A stretch of 35,517 nt of DNA from Acidimicrobiales bacterium (GTDB lineage Bacteria; Actinomycetota; Acidimicrobiia; Acidimicrobiales; RAAP-2), in contig JADGOH010000104.1 in NCBI GenBank assembly GCA_017883025.1, forward strand, positions 1-35,517. Direction: 5' to 3'. The notes under the pieces were generated by a model that saw nothing but the letters and a program-made list of their open reading frames with translations, ran no database searches and was not told where the DNA came from. The position numbers and the translations under genes were made by a program. Below, piece by piece: positions 13,815-21,680 of this stretch; the stretch's first letter is position 1, and every line of letters begins with the position of its first letter.

Positions 13815-15154
13815 CGGTCCGACCCACCGCTCGTCCCCTCCCGCCGACCGGCGTGCGCGCCTCGGTGGCCGTGGCCGCCGTGTCGGCCGTCAACCGGTTG
13901 TCACGGGCCCTCGGCAGGGGCAGCGGCACGGTGGCCGGCGGACGGGCCGGTCTCGCGCTCGACCCCGGGCTGCTGACGACACTGGCCCGTGGCCGACGGG
14001 TGGCGCTGGTGTCGGGCACCAACGGCAAGACGACGACGACGCGCCTCCTGGCGACGGCGCTCGCCGGGGCCGGCGATGCGTCGTCGGTGGTGACCAACGA
14101 GACGGGGTCCAACATGCCGGCCGGCCACGTGGCCGCGCTGGCGGACGCCCCCGACGCCACCGTGGCCGTGCTCGAGGTGGACGAGGGCTACCTCGGCCGG
14201 CTCATCGAGGAGACCCATCCCGAGGTGGTGGTCCTCCTCAACCTGTCGCGTGACCAGCTCGACCGGATCGCCGAGGTGCGGATGTTGGTCGACCGGTGGC
14301 GCAATGCACTCGGCCGCCTGCCCGTAGCCGGTGCGGGGTCGACCGGGACCCTGGTCGTGGCGAACGCGGACGACCCCATGGTCGCCTACGCCGCCGGCAC
14401 GGCACCCGCGGTCCGGTGGATCGGGGCCGGCCAGGTGTGGCATGACGACGCCGTCGGCTGCCCTGCGTGCGGCGGCCGGATCACGTACGCCGACGACAGC
14501 CGGTGGGCGTGTGATCGCTGCGACTTCGCCCGGCCCGCGGTGGCCGCCGACGTGGTCGGCGACGAGCTCGTCCTGGCTGACGGCACCCGCCACCCGATCC
14601 GGATCGCTCTGCCCGGGCAGTTCAACCGGGCCAATGCCGCCATGGCGGCCATCGCGGCCCTACCCCTGCTCGAGGGGGTGGGTGAACGGGGCGCCGACGG
14701 GGGACCGGCCACCATCGACCTCGTGCTCGGGCGCCTGGCGTCGGTCACCGAGGTGGCCGGCCGGTTCTCCACGATCTCCCGGGCCGGGCACGACGTACGC
14801 CTCCTGCTGGCCAAGAACCCGGCGGGGTGGACGGCGATCTTCGATCTCCTGGACGAGACCGGTGACGCGGGCTCCCCGGTGGTCCTGTCGGTGAACGCCC
14901 GCATCGCGGACGGCCTCGACACCAGTTGGCTGTGGGACGTCCCCTTCGAGCGCCTGGCCGGACGGTCGGTGGTCGCAACCGGCGACCGGCGCCTCGACCT
15001 CGGCGTTCGCCTCCGCTACGCCGAGGTCGATCACGACGTCGTCGACGGGCCGCTGGCCGCGCTCGACCACGCGCTCGGACGCTCGGACGCCAAGGTGCCC
15101 GTGGAGTTCCTCGGGAACTACACCGCGTTCGCCGACCTGCGGCGGGCGAGGTGA
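13811..15154 (+). CDS. murT: Lipid II isoglutaminyl synthase, MurT subunit
   Basis: 447 residues from GTG 13811 (GTGA overlap with the preceding stop). Mur-ligase ATP-binding loop SGTNGKTTTTR at residues 68-78, EVDEGYL near 122-128, central-domain NLSRDQLDR at 144-152, and the MurT-specific Cys4 zinc ribbon (Cys217, 220, 234, 237; CPAC and CDRC). The C-terminal Mur ligase domain ends with EFLGNYTAF. MurT activates the alpha-carboxyl of D-Glu in the lipid II stem peptide by ATP; the partner GatD supplies ammonia, giving D-isoglutamine. The next gene is gatD with a GTGA overlap, ensuring equal production of the two subunits. Confidence 0.93.
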   Translation: MTVRPTARPLPPTGVRASVAVAAVSAVNRLSRALGRGSGTVAGGRAGLALDPGLLTTLARGRRVALVSGTNGKTTTTRLLATALAGAGDASSVVTNETGSNMPAGHVAALADAPDATVAVLEVDEGYLGRLIEETHPEVVVLLNLSRDQLDRIAEVRMLVDRWRNALGRLPVAGAGSTGTLVVANADDPMVAYAAGTAPAVRWIGAGQVWHDDAVGCPACGGRITYADDSRWACDRCDFARPAVAADVVGDELVLADGTRHPIRIALPGQFNRANAAMAAIAALPLLEGVGERGADGGPATIDLVLGRLASVTEVAGRFSTISRAGHDVRLLLAKNPAGWTAIFDLLDETGDAGSPVVLSVNARIADGLDTSWLWDVPFERLAGRSVVATGDRRLDLGVRLRYAEVDHDVVDGPLAALDHALGRSDAKVPVEFLGNYTAFADLRRAR

Positions 15155-15975
15155 GCCGGCCGGTGGGGCAGCACCTGGTCGTCTGCGTCGTGTACCCCGA
15201 CCTGCTCGGCACCTACGGCGACGGCGGCAACGGGTTGATCCTGGCCAAGCGTGCCGCCTGGCGGGGGATCGACGTCGAACTGGTGCAGGCGCCGTCGGAC
15301 CGCCCGCTTCCCGAGGCCGATCTCTACACGATCGGCGGAGGGGAGGACGGCCCCCAGGTCCGGGCGGCGACGACGCTCGCGGAAGAGGGGACCCTGGCCC
15401 GCCGGGTGGAGGAGGGTGCGGTGGTGCTCGGGGTGTGCGCGGGCTTCCAGCTGATCGGACGCTCCTTCCCGGACGCGTCGGACCGGCCCCAGGAAGGGCT
15501 CGGCCTGCTCGACCTCACCACCCGCAAGGGCAGCGGTGCACGGGCCGTGGGTGAGCTGGTGGCGACCCCGTTCGCCGCCGCACCTTCCGCCGGAACCGGA
15601 GTGAGCCTGCCGAGGCTCACGGGATTCGAGAACCACGGTGGCGTGTCGGTCGTGGGTCCGCACGCCCAGCCGCTGGCCAGGGTGGAGCTCGGCGTGGGCA
15701 ACGGCGGGGGCGACGGCACCGAGGGAGCCTGGTCCGGCCGGGTGCTCGGCACTTACCTGCACGGCCCGGTGCTGGCCCGGAACACGGCGCTCGCCGACCT
15801 GCTGCTCGGGTGGGCACTGGGCCGCGCCAGCGCACCGGTCGACGCGGTGGCCGACCTCGAACCGCTGGACGACTACGAGGAGCTGGCACTGCGGGCCGAA
15901 CGACTCGAGGCAGTGGGCGCGCCCGATGCACATGGGTGGCGGAGGGTGCTCGACCGTGTGCGCCGGCGTGACTGA
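15151..15975 (+). CDS. gatD: Lipid II isoglutaminyl synthase, GatD glutamine amidotransferase
   Basis: 274 residues from GTG 15151, overlapping the murT stop. Class-I (CobB/CobQ-like) amidotransferase: YPDLLGTYGDGGN (15-27) typical of GatD, GGGEDGPQ (62-69), nucleophile Cys96 in GVCAGFQLIG, and catalytic His204 in GTYLHGP; the third acid comes from MurT in characterised complexes. It hydrolyses glutamine and channels ammonia to MurT for amidation of lipid II at the inner membrane. Residues 130-155 and 180-195 are longer and more Gly/Ala-rich than in short homologues. The operon ends here; the next gene starts 27 bases later. Confidence 0.93.
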   Translation: MSRPVGQHLVVCVVYPDLLGTYGDGGNGLILAKRAAWRGIDVELVQAPSDRPLPEADLYTIGGGEDGPQVRAATTLAEEGTLARRVEEGAVVLGVCAGFQLIGRSFPDASDRPQEGLGLLDLTTRKGSGARAVGELVATPFAAAPSAGTGVSLPRLTGFENHGGVSVVGPHAQPLARVELGVGNGGGDGTEGAWSGRVLGTYLHGPVLARNTALADLLLGWALGRASAPVDAVADLEPLDDYEELALRAERLEAVGAPDAHGWRRVLDRVRRRD

Positions 15976-16002
15976 CCGCAGTTCGCTACCGAGAGCCGCC
16001 CT

Positions 16003-16437
16003 GTGACCGACGACGAGTTCGCGGCCTGGCTCGACGGCCGGTCGGACGATCAGGTCACGGCGATGCGCTGGCTCCGGAGAATCGTGGTCGACCACTCGGG
16101 TGGCCTCGACGAGTACGTGAACACCGGCCGCTGGCTCGAGGGCTTCGTCTTCTACGGCATGCACGACCAGATGGTGTTCGCCATCGGCCCGAAGGGGAAG
16201 ACGAAGACGACGTTCCACATGATGCCGTACTACGGGTCACCGGTACTGCGGGAACGGCACGGGCCGGTGCTCGCCCCGTTCGTCACGGGGAAGAGCTGCA
16301 TCGCGTTCGGGCGCGTGGGGGACGTCCCACGGGAGGCCTTGACCGACATCGTCGGACGGCGGACCCCCGTCATGCGGGCGATGCTCGAGCAGCGTGCCGG
16401 ATCTGCGCCGTCCCCGCCCGAGCGCCACCACCGGTGA
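16003..16437 (+). CDS. DUF1801/YdhG-like protein
   Basis: 144 residues from GTG 16003. The fold pattern fits DUF1801/YdhG-like small proteins: an N-terminal helix pair (DDQVTAMRWLRRIVVDHSGG), then WLEGFVFYGMHDQMVFAIGPKGKTKTTFHMM (seen in pieces as GFVFYGM, FAIGPKGK, TTFHMMPYYG) and FVTGKSCIAFGR leading to a C-terminal helix. Members are cytoplasmic, often annotated as iron-chaperone-like because of distant similarity to frataxin-like folds, with no firm activity. The YYG and KTTFH positions match the shared core. It may be part of the gatD transcript, as the gap is only 27 bases. The last ten residues are Pro/His-rich. Confidence 0.65.
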   Translation: MTDDEFAAWLDGRSDDQVTAMRWLRRIVVDHSGGLDEYVNTGRWLEGFVFYGMHDQMVFAIGPKGKTKTTFHMMPYYGSPVLRERHGPVLAPFVTGKSCIAFGRVGDVPREALTDIVGRRTPVMRAMLEQRAGSAPSPPERHHR

Positions 16438-16439
16438 GG

Positions 16440-16468
16440 CCGGCGGCCCGGCCCGGCGTCACCGCCGG
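16440..16468. terminator. Candidate hairpin between convergent DUF1801 and PaiB genes
   Basis: CCGGCGG (16440-16446) pairs perfectly with CCGCCGG (16462-16468) around a 15-base loop, at the convergent ends of two genes. There is no U tract; chance GC pairing is possible. Confidence 0.3.
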
Positions 16469-17094
16469 TGGACGGTCTCGTCCATCGACCGCGCGACCTG
16501 TGCCTCGGGAGAGTCGGAGCCGAACGCCTCGAGGCCGGCGATCACCCCGGCGACGTCGGCGTCGGACCGGTTCTGGGACAGCTTCCACTTCCCCTCCAGC
16601 GTCGTCAGCCGGACCTCGAATCCGACGATCGCCAGCAGCATCGCGTCGACGTACTCCGCCGGGGCGTCATCGACGGACCACGGGGTCGGGAGCCTGCCTT
16701 CGTGGAACTCGGTGAGCGAGGTGACCTGACCACGCTTCCACTCGTCTTCCTCGTGGAACGTCAGCGTGCCCCGAGCCTGCACGGTGATGAAGTTCCAGGT
16801 GGGCACCACCATCCCGTGCTCCTGCTTCGACGGGTAGTAGTTCGGGGAGACGTAGGCCGCGGCGCCGACCCAGGTGACCAACGCCTCCACCGATGGGTCG
16901 GCACGCCGCCACTGGCGGTTGGCCCGGGCCAGGTGTCCGGTGACCGTGCCCGCGTCGTCGGACATCAGGAGCGGGAGGTACGACGATTCGAGCCCCTCGG
17001 AACCCAGGGTGACGAGGTGCCCGGCCCGGATCGACCGGACCGCGTCGCGCAGGACTTCGGGATCGGACTCGGCGAAGTGCGGCGGTGCGTACAT
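16459..17094 (-). CDS. PaiB-like FMN-binding split-barrel protein
   Basis: 211 residues from ATG 17094, starting MYAPPHFAESDPEVL, the typical PaiB/FMN-binding negative regulator N-terminus. Marks: AGHLVTLGSEGLESSYLPLLM (25-45 region), HLARANRQWRR (flavin/heme phosphate pocket), AYVSPNYYPSKQEHGMVVPTWN (near 94-115) and WKLSQNRSDADVAGVIAGLE. The protein binds flavin in related structures, and Bacillus PaiB is reported as a transcriptional co-regulator of degradative enzymes, although no HTH is present. Upstream frame to 17193 is discarded because it has no family similarity. It diverges from an LLM oxidoreductase with 85 bases between. Confidence 0.9.
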   Translation of the reverse strand: MYAPPHFAESDPEVLRDAVRSIRAGHLVTLGSEGLESSYLPLLMSDDAGTVTGHLARANRQWRRADPSVEALVTWVGAAAYVSPNYYPSKQEHGMVVPTWNFITVQARGTLTFHEEDEWKRGQVTSLTEFHEGRLPTPWSVDDAPAEYVDAMLLAIVGFEVRLTTLEGKWKLSQNRSDADVAGVIAGLEAFGSDSPEAQVARSMDETVHRR

Positions 17095-17167
17095 CACCCC
17101 AGGCAACCCATGGTCGGGACCGACGTCAAGCGCGCCGTCGCCACCGGGGGGGGCGCACCGCCCTGGG

Positions 17168-17173
17168 TAGGCT
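17168..17173 (+). promoter_or_regulatory. -10 hexamer TAGGCT of the third LLM oxidoreductase gene
   Basis: TAGGCT, six bases, then ATG 17180, with no ribosome site. Predicts a leaderless transcript. Confidence 0.55.
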
Positions 17174-17179
17174 CCGTCC

Positions 17180-18061
17180 ATGAAGGTGAGCACGGTGATC
17201 CTGCCCCACGAGCGCTGGGACCGGGCCCGGTCGACGTGGGAGCGGGCCGAGGCGCTCGGCTTCCACGCCGCCTACACCTACGACCACCTCAGCTGGCGGT
17301 CGTTCCGCGACGGGCCCTGGTTCGACGCCATGACGACCTTGACCGCCGCCTCGGTGGTCACCTCGTCGATCCGGCTCGGCACGATGGTGACCTCGCCGAA
17401 CTTCCGCCACCCGGTGCCCCTGGCCAAGGAGCTGCTCTCCATCGACGACGTGTCGCGGGGTCGCCTGGTGGTGGGGATCGGGTCCGGGGGCACAGGCTTC
17501 GACGCTGACGCTCTCGGCGGTCCGGGCTGGTCCGCCCGGGAGCGGACCGAGCGATTCGCCGAATTCGTCGAGCGGCTCCACCAGCTCCTGACCCGGACCG
17601 AGACCACGGAGCCGGGTCGCTACTACTCGGCGCACGAGGTCGTGCGGCACCCGGCTCCGCTGGCGGCGCCCCGCCCGCCGTTCGTGGTGTCCGCCCTGGG
17701 CCCGAGGGCGATGGCGGTGGCCGCCGGGTTCGGCCAGGGCTGGGTCACCATCGGAGGACTGCCCGACAGCGGGCACACCTCCACCGAATCTGCGGTGGCC
17801 GATCAGCTGCGCTCGCTGGACGCTGCGCTCGAGGCGCGCGGACGTGACACGGGGTCGGTGGAGCGGGTCTTCCTCGACGGGTTCACCGAGGAGCGGCCGC
17901 TCGAGTCCGTCGACGCCTTCGTGGACATGGCCGGGCGGTTCGGGCGCCTCGGGATCACCGAGCTCGTCGTGCACTGGCCGATCCCGGGCTGCCAGTTCGA
18001 CGTGGACCCCACGCTGTTCGAGCGGATCGTCACCGACGGCGTGGCTCAGCTGGGGGGGTAG
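17180..18061 (+). CDS. LLM-class F420-dependent oxidoreductase
   Basis: 293 residues. The start MKVSTVILPHERW follows a leaderless promoter. Family features: AEALGFHAAYTYDHLSWR (residues 22-39), IRLGTMVTSPNFRHPVPLAKEL, IDDVSRGRLVVGIGSGGTGFDADALGG (the cofactor phosphate loop), ERFAEFVERLHQLL and a C-terminal GRFGRLGITELVVHWP strand. Length and the YDHLSWR loop resemble F420-type enzymes more than bacterial luciferase. The neighbouring PaiB-like gene also encodes a flavin-binding protein, but they are divergent and separately promoted. Substrate unknown. Confidence 0.87.
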   Translation: MKVSTVILPHERWDRARSTWERAEALGFHAAYTYDHLSWRSFRDGPWFDAMTTLTAASVVTSSIRLGTMVTSPNFRHPVPLAKELLSIDDVSRGRLVVGIGSGGTGFDADALGGPGWSARERTERFAEFVERLHQLLTRTETTEPGRYYSAHEVVRHPAPLAAPRPPFVVSALGPRAMAVAAGFGQGWVTIGGLPDSGHTSTESAVADQLRSLDAALEARGRDTGSVERVFLDGFTEERPLESVDAFVDMAGRFGRLGITELVVHWPIPGCQFDVDPTLFERIVTDGVAQLGG

Positions 18062-18072
18062 CGGAGCATCCG

Positions 18073-18096
18073 GCCCGCCCGACGTGGACGGCGGGC
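18073..18096. terminator. Bidirectional hairpin between convergent LLM and permease genes
   Basis: GCCCGCC (18073-18079) and GGCGGGC (18090-18096) form a perfect 7-bp stem with a 10-base loop, in the 36 bases between two convergent stops. Position supports a shared terminator; there is no U tract. Confidence 0.5.
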
Positions 18097-18097
18097 G

Positions 18098-19606
18098 TCA
18101 GGTTGCAGCGCCCATCCGGTGGGCGTCGGGATCGGCGGCGAACGTGTCGGCGCAGCCCTGGCAGCAGAACCACACGTCGGTGCCGCGGTGGGTGAGGTGT
18201 GCGCCGGCGTGCTCGGGGTCGACGGTCATCCCGCACACCGGGTCGACTGCGTGTGCGTGGGGCATGGTGCCCGCGCCGTCGGCCGGCGAGCCGCGGTGGT
18301 CGTGGTCCCCCGTGGCCGCGGCCCCGGCGAATTTCGCCGGGCCGGCTTCGAACCGGTGGCGGCAGTGGTCGGAGCAGAAGTAGACGGTGCGGGCGTCGTG
18401 GACGATCGCGGCCGGGGCGTTGGCCGTCTGGACCTGCATGCCGCACACGGGGTCGAGTGCGTACCCGCTTCCCCCGCCCAGCCGCACGCGGTTGCGGTAG
18501 GTCCAGTACAGGACGGCGAAGAGCACCAGGAAGACCAGGTTCAGGTAGGTGGTGTAGTTCCACTGGAAATGGGCCGGCGCCACCGTCTCGGGCCGCGTGG
18601 TCGGGATGAGGCCGAGGGCGCCGAAGATGCCCTCGGTGATGAGGCCTGCGGTGGCCATCACCCCCCAGAAGAGCACCAGCATGCGCAGGGCCAGTCGCCC
18701 GCCGTAGTACCGGCGGTAGATGAGCAGCAGGGGGAGCGCGATCAGGTCGGCGAAGATGAACGAGATCACGCCGCCGAAGGAGATCCCCCCGTGCCACAGG
18801 GCCGCGGCCAGCGGGACGTTCCCGATCGAGCAGACGAAGCTGATGATGGCGATGAACGGCCCGACGATGACGTTCTCGAGACTGGTCCAGAAGCCGTGGC
18901 CGTGGAGGAACACCACGTTCCACGCGCTGGTGGGGACGAGCACTGCCAGGAACCCGGCCACGACGTACCCGATGACGAGCTCCTTCCGGAGCATGGTGAG
19001 GTCGGCCATCGTGTAGGTGGCGGCGTCGGCCCAACCTCCCCTGCTGCGGAGCTTGGTCGACCACGGCTCGGCCTCGCGCCCGGGGTTCTCCGCGGGACCG
19101 TGCAGGTGGGTCGACGCGGCTTCGGACGCCAGGTGCCCGCGCGCCTCGGCGACGGTCCGACCGCGGAACCACAGTCCGCCGAGGGAGGCCAGCAGGACGA
19201 TCATGATGGCCCCGCCGACGTACTCGGCTGCCGCGAACTGCCAGCCCATCAGGACGACGAGCACGATGCCGAGCTCGAGGACGAGGTTGGTCGAGGCGAA
19301 CATGAACACCAGCGATGCCACGAAGTCGGCACCCTTGACGAAGAGCGACTTGGACATGGCCGAGGCCGCGTACGAGCAGGACGACGAGATCATCCCGTAG
19401 CCGCTGGCCCGGGCGATGGAGGCCGGTCCGTGGTCGCCGAGCTTGCGTTGCATCGACTCGCGGCCGACGAACGCCTGGACGGCACCCGACAGGCCGAAGC
19501 CGAGGATGAGGGGCCAGAGGGTCTCCCAGAACATGAAGAAGCCCTCGCGCAGGCTGCGGGCGATGTCGGCGAGTACCGGCACCGAGGAGACCACGGCGGC
19601 GCTCAC
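18098..19606 (-). CDS. DUF318/ArsP-like permease with two C-terminal YHS domains
   Basis: 502 residues. Residues 1-375 hold about 8 hydrophobic helices in the two-half layout of DUF318 (YraQ/ArsP_1) permeases; the conserved loop ISSSCSYAASAM (SSCSY around residue 73-80) and the second-half FVCSIGNVPLAAALW match the paired Cys/Ser-rich and GNVP helices of that family. Residues 385-428 and 455-498 are YHS (heavy-metal-associated) domains, each with DPVCGM and a later paired-Cys motif (FCSDHC, FCCQGC), joined by a His-rich linker. The GTG start overlaps the csoR stop. The context suggests export of copper or a related thiophilic metal or metalloid across the inner membrane, regulated by CsoR; the ion is not proven. 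Confidence 0.87.
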   Translation of the reverse strand: MSAAVVSSVPVLADIARSLREGFFMFWETLWPLILGFGLSGAVQAFVGRESMQRKLGDHGPASIARASGYGMISSSCSYAASAMSKSLFVKGADFVASLVFMFASTNLVLELGIVLVVLMGWQFAAAEYVGGAIMIVLLASLGGLWFRGRTVAEARGHLASEAASTHLHGPAENPGREAEPWSTKLRSRGGWADAATYTMADLTMLRKELVIGYVVAGFLAVLVPTSAWNVVFLHGHGFWTSLENVIVGPFIAIISFVCSIGNVPLAAALWHGGISFGGVISFIFADLIALPLLLIYRRYYGGRLALRMLVLFWGVMATAGLITEGIFGALGLIPTTRPETVAPAHFQWNYTTYLNLVFLVLFAVLYWTYRNRVRLGGGSGYALDPVCGMQVQTANAPAAIVHDARTVYFCSDHCRHRFEAGPAKFAGAAATGDHDHRGSPADGAGTMPHAHAVDPVCGMTVDPEHAGAHLTHRGTDVWFCCQGCADTFAADPDAHRMGAAT

Positions 19607-19920
19607 GACCGCACCAGGCGGGCGATGGCCGCCGACGCCTCGGCCAGCTTGGCCTCGGCCTCGTCACCGCCGGCACGCACGGCGTCGGACACGCAGTGGG
19701 ACAGGTGCTCGTCGACCAGCAGCAGGGCGACCGACTGGAGTGCGGAGGTTGCGGCGGACACCTGGCCGAGGATGTCGATGCAGTACCGGTCGTCCTCCAC
19801 CATGCGCTGGATGCCGCGGATCTGGCCCTCGATGCGCCGCAGGCGCTTGAGCACCTGGTCCTTCTCGTCGGAGTAGCCGGGTGCGGCGGAAGCCGTCGCT
19901 GCGGTCGAGCCGATTATCAT
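19603..19920 (-). CDS. csoR: CsoR/RcnR-family metal-sensing repressor
   Basis: 105 residues, all-helical. The metal-site triad is visible: Cys47 in RYCIDIL, His72 and Cys76 in DEHLSHCV, the C-H-C pattern of Cu(I)-sensing CsoR proteins rather than the H-C-H-H set of RcnR. The DNA-binding-type segment is KRLRRIEGQIRGIQRMVEDD. ATG 19920 is the only upstream start; the region before GYSDEKD is longer and Ala/Thr-rich. A TATACC-N5-GGTGTA operator lies just upstream. It should repress its own operon, with the permease-YHS gene, until copper binds. Other CsoR-like proteins sense sulfane sulfur or nickel, so the ligand is inferred. Confidence 0.88.
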   Translation of the reverse strand: MIIGSTAATASAAPGYSDEKDQVLKRLRRIEGQIRGIQRMVEDDRYCIDILGQVSAATSALQSVALLLVDEHLSHCVSDAVRAGGDEAEAKLAEASAAIARLVRS

Positions 19921-19923
19921 ACC

Positions 19924-19940
19924 TATACCCCCTAGGTGTA
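19924..19940. promoter_or_regulatory. CsoR-type operator TATACC-N5-GGTGTA
   Basis: TATACCCCCTAGGTGTA is a 17-base near-palindrome (one mismatch in the arms) with the C-rich/G-rich centre seen at DUF156/CsoR operators. It lies 4-20 bases upstream of csoR and overlaps any promoter there. Confidence 0.7.
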
Positions 19941-20019
19941 TCTCGTCATCCTACACCGAAGGTCCGGCCCGCCGGTAGGGGCACCGCCAGGGCGAGGCGA
20001 CCGGTGCTCGACTCCTCAC

Positions 20020-20025
20020 TACGCT
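20020..20025 (+). promoter_or_regulatory. -10 hexamer TACGCT of the methyltransferase gene
   Basis: TACGCT, six bases, then GTG 20032. Leaderless spacing. Confidence 0.5.
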
Positions 20026-20031
20026 GACGCG

Positions 20032-20658
20032 GTGACCGACGACCCCGGCACGGACCGGGCCGCCCACTGGGCGGAGGTGTACGACACGAAGGCGATGGAC
20101 GAGGTCAGCTGGCACCAGCCGGATCCGACGGTGTCGTTGGAACTGGTCGAGGCGCTCGCCCCCGCCCACGACGTGGCCGTGGTCGACGTGGGGGGCGGCG
20201 CGTCGTTCCTGGTCGACCGGTTGGTGCAGCGTGGGTACCCCCATGTCGCCGTGCTCGACATCGCCGTCGGGGCATTGGCCGCAGGCCGGTCGAGGCTGGG
20301 GGACACCGCCGTCGAGTGGATCGTCGCCGACGTCCTGACGTGGGTACCCCGCAGGAGCTATGGCCTGTGGCACGACCGCGCCGTGCTGCACTTCCTGGCC
20401 GGCGACGACGTCGACCGCTATCGGACGACGTTGGAGCGTGCGCTCGCCCCGGGTGGTTCCGTCGTGATCGGCACGTTCGCCCCCGACGGGCCAACGCACT
20501 GCTCGGGGCTCCCGGTGACCCGGTACGACGCGGACGGCCTGGCCACCTTGCTCGGTGACGGGTTCGCGGTGGTCGACCGCCGGAACGAGGTGCACGTGAC
20601 GCCGTCGGGGGCGGAGCAGTCGTTCACCTGGGTGGCCGCCCGCCGCCGGGACTCCTGA
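20032..20658 (+). CDS. Class I SAM-dependent methyltransferase
   Basis: 208 residues from GTG 20032. Motif I is VVDVGGGASFLVDRLV (around residues 51-66), with the Gly-rich SAM loop; VAVLDIAVGAL supplies the acidic ribose-binding Asp, and VEWIVADVLTW and LWHDRAVLHFL complete the SAM-binding core. The N-terminal HWAEVYDTKAMDEVSWHQPDPTVSLELVE resembles the tellurite-resistance/TehB-like or thiopurine methyltransferase-type group (HWxxxYxxK ... SWHQ, seen in pieces). These methylate small thiols or metalloid anions, so with a metal-permease neighbour a metalloid detox role is plausible but inferred. The short ORF upstream of GTG 20032 is excluded because it reads into the csoR operator. Confidence 0.82.
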   Translation: MTDDPGTDRAAHWAEVYDTKAMDEVSWHQPDPTVSLELVEALAPAHDVAVVDVGGGASFLVDRLVQRGYPHVAVLDIAVGALAAGRSRLGDTAVEWIVADVLTWVPRRSYGLWHDRAVLHFLAGDDVDRYRTTLERALAPGGSVVIGTFAPDGPTHCSGLPVTRYDADGLATLLGDGFAVVDRRNEVHVTPSGAEQSFTWVAARRRDS

Positions 20659-20712
20659 CCGGCCCGGTGGGTCCCCGGCGGTGGTCCCGACAGGCGTCAT
20701 GTGCTGGGTCCG

Positions 20713-21273
20713 TCAGGTCACCGTGAGCACGTCGAACATGCCCGCGGCATAATGCCAGGGCTGGTCGCACATGAGCTCGTAGCGGCCGGGCCCCAGGGTG
20801 ATCGTGGTCCAGCCTGTACTGCCAGGGGCGATGCCGTCCCCGGTACCGGATGCGCACGACCTCGACGCCTCCCCACGGCTCGCAGACTCGTCGATCTTCC
20901 CGTCGGTGCCCGTGGTGCGGGTGCCCGGACCGTCGGCTGGCAGCGGCAGGACGACCAGCTCGTGCACGAGTGCGCCGGTGTTCGGGACCACGAAGGAGAC
21001 CCGACCCGCCGGAACGCTCGTCGGGGATGCCACCAGGGTCGCCCGTATCGGGGCCTGGGCCATCATCATGGCACCGGAGTCGCCGACCCGGACGGTGACG
21101 GTGGTGCCCGGGAGGGACGGCTCCGTGCACGAGATGGCCCCGAATGCGTTGTTGACCGGCGTCGAGTTGTTGCGGTCGACCAGGACGACGGTGGTGGTCC
21201 CGGCCACCAGGAGCGCCACACCGGCGACCACCGCGGCGACCAGGAGGCCACGGTGCCCCGTGGCCTGCGTCAT
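20713..21273 (-). CDS. Membrane-anchored cupredoxin (type 1 copper protein)
   Basis: 186 residues from ATG 21273. A hydrophobic N-terminal segment (residues 9-32) is an uncleaved signal anchor or signal peptide. The C-terminal half is a plastocyanin-like fold with the type 1 copper ligands in order: His104 (LVHELVVLPL), Cys169, His174 and Met179 (the ELMCDQPWHYAAGMF stretch). It would sit outside the inner membrane and carry electrons or bind copper. The loop between residues 110 and 165 is unusually long and contains an extra Cys140. ATGA overlap with the SHOCT gene upstream indicates coupled translation. Proximity to csoR and the YHS permease supports a copper theme. Confidence 0.85.
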   Translation of the reverse strand: MTQATGHRGLLVAAVVAGVALLVAGTTTVVLVDRNNSTPVNNAFGAISCTEPSLPGTTVTVRVGDSGAMMMAQAPIRATLVASPTSVPAGRVSFVVPNTGALVHELVVLPLPADGPGTRTTGTDGKIDESASRGEASRSCASGTGDGIAPGSTGWTTITLGPGRYELMCDQPWHYAAGMFDVLTVT

Positions 21274-21533
21274 CCCGATCCTTCGATGACCGCCCGCCGG
21301 CGGCGGTACTCCTCCTCGTCGATCTCGCCACGGGCGAACCGCTCGTCGAGGATACGTCGACCGGATGCTCCCGTCGGGTCGATCGCGGGACCAGGCGCCG
21401 CGACCGGGCCACCGCGGTGGCGCACGAGGGTCACGATGATCCAGGCGACCGCCCCCCAGAAGACGACCATCGCCACGAGCATGAGGACCCACAGGCCCCC
21501 GTGACCGCTGCCGCTGTACCCGTAGTGCATCAT
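21270..21533 (-). CDS. Small membrane protein with SHOCT domain
   Basis: 87 residues from ATG 21533 with a GAGGAA ribosome site 7 bases away (an adjacent second ATG is also possible). A His/Gly-rich N-terminus (MMHYGYSGSGHGG) leads into one transmembrane helix (about residues 13-38, LWVLMLVAMVVFWGAVAWIIVTLV). The C-terminal RRILDERFARGEIDEEEYRRRRAVI (seen in pieces) is the SHOCT oligomerisation motif, which often ends short membrane proteins. The His-rich outer end could bind a metal. It is translationally coupled to the cupredoxin gene. Confidence 0.85.
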   Translation of the reverse strand: MMHYGYSGSGHGGLWVLMLVAMVVFWGAVAWIIVTLVRHRGGPVAAPGPAIDPTGASGRRILDERFARGEIDEEEYRRRRAVIEGSG

Positions 21534-21680
21534 GTCCGGTTCCTCGCTCGCGGCGGTGCCGCTCGGTCCAGCATCGGCGTTCGACGCTCGGCGCAACAGG
21601 GCCGAAGGTCCCCGCTACCGGTCCCCGTCGATGCCAGGACTCCTGTGCCGACGGCCGGCTGGGGGGTCAGGCGGGCACCA

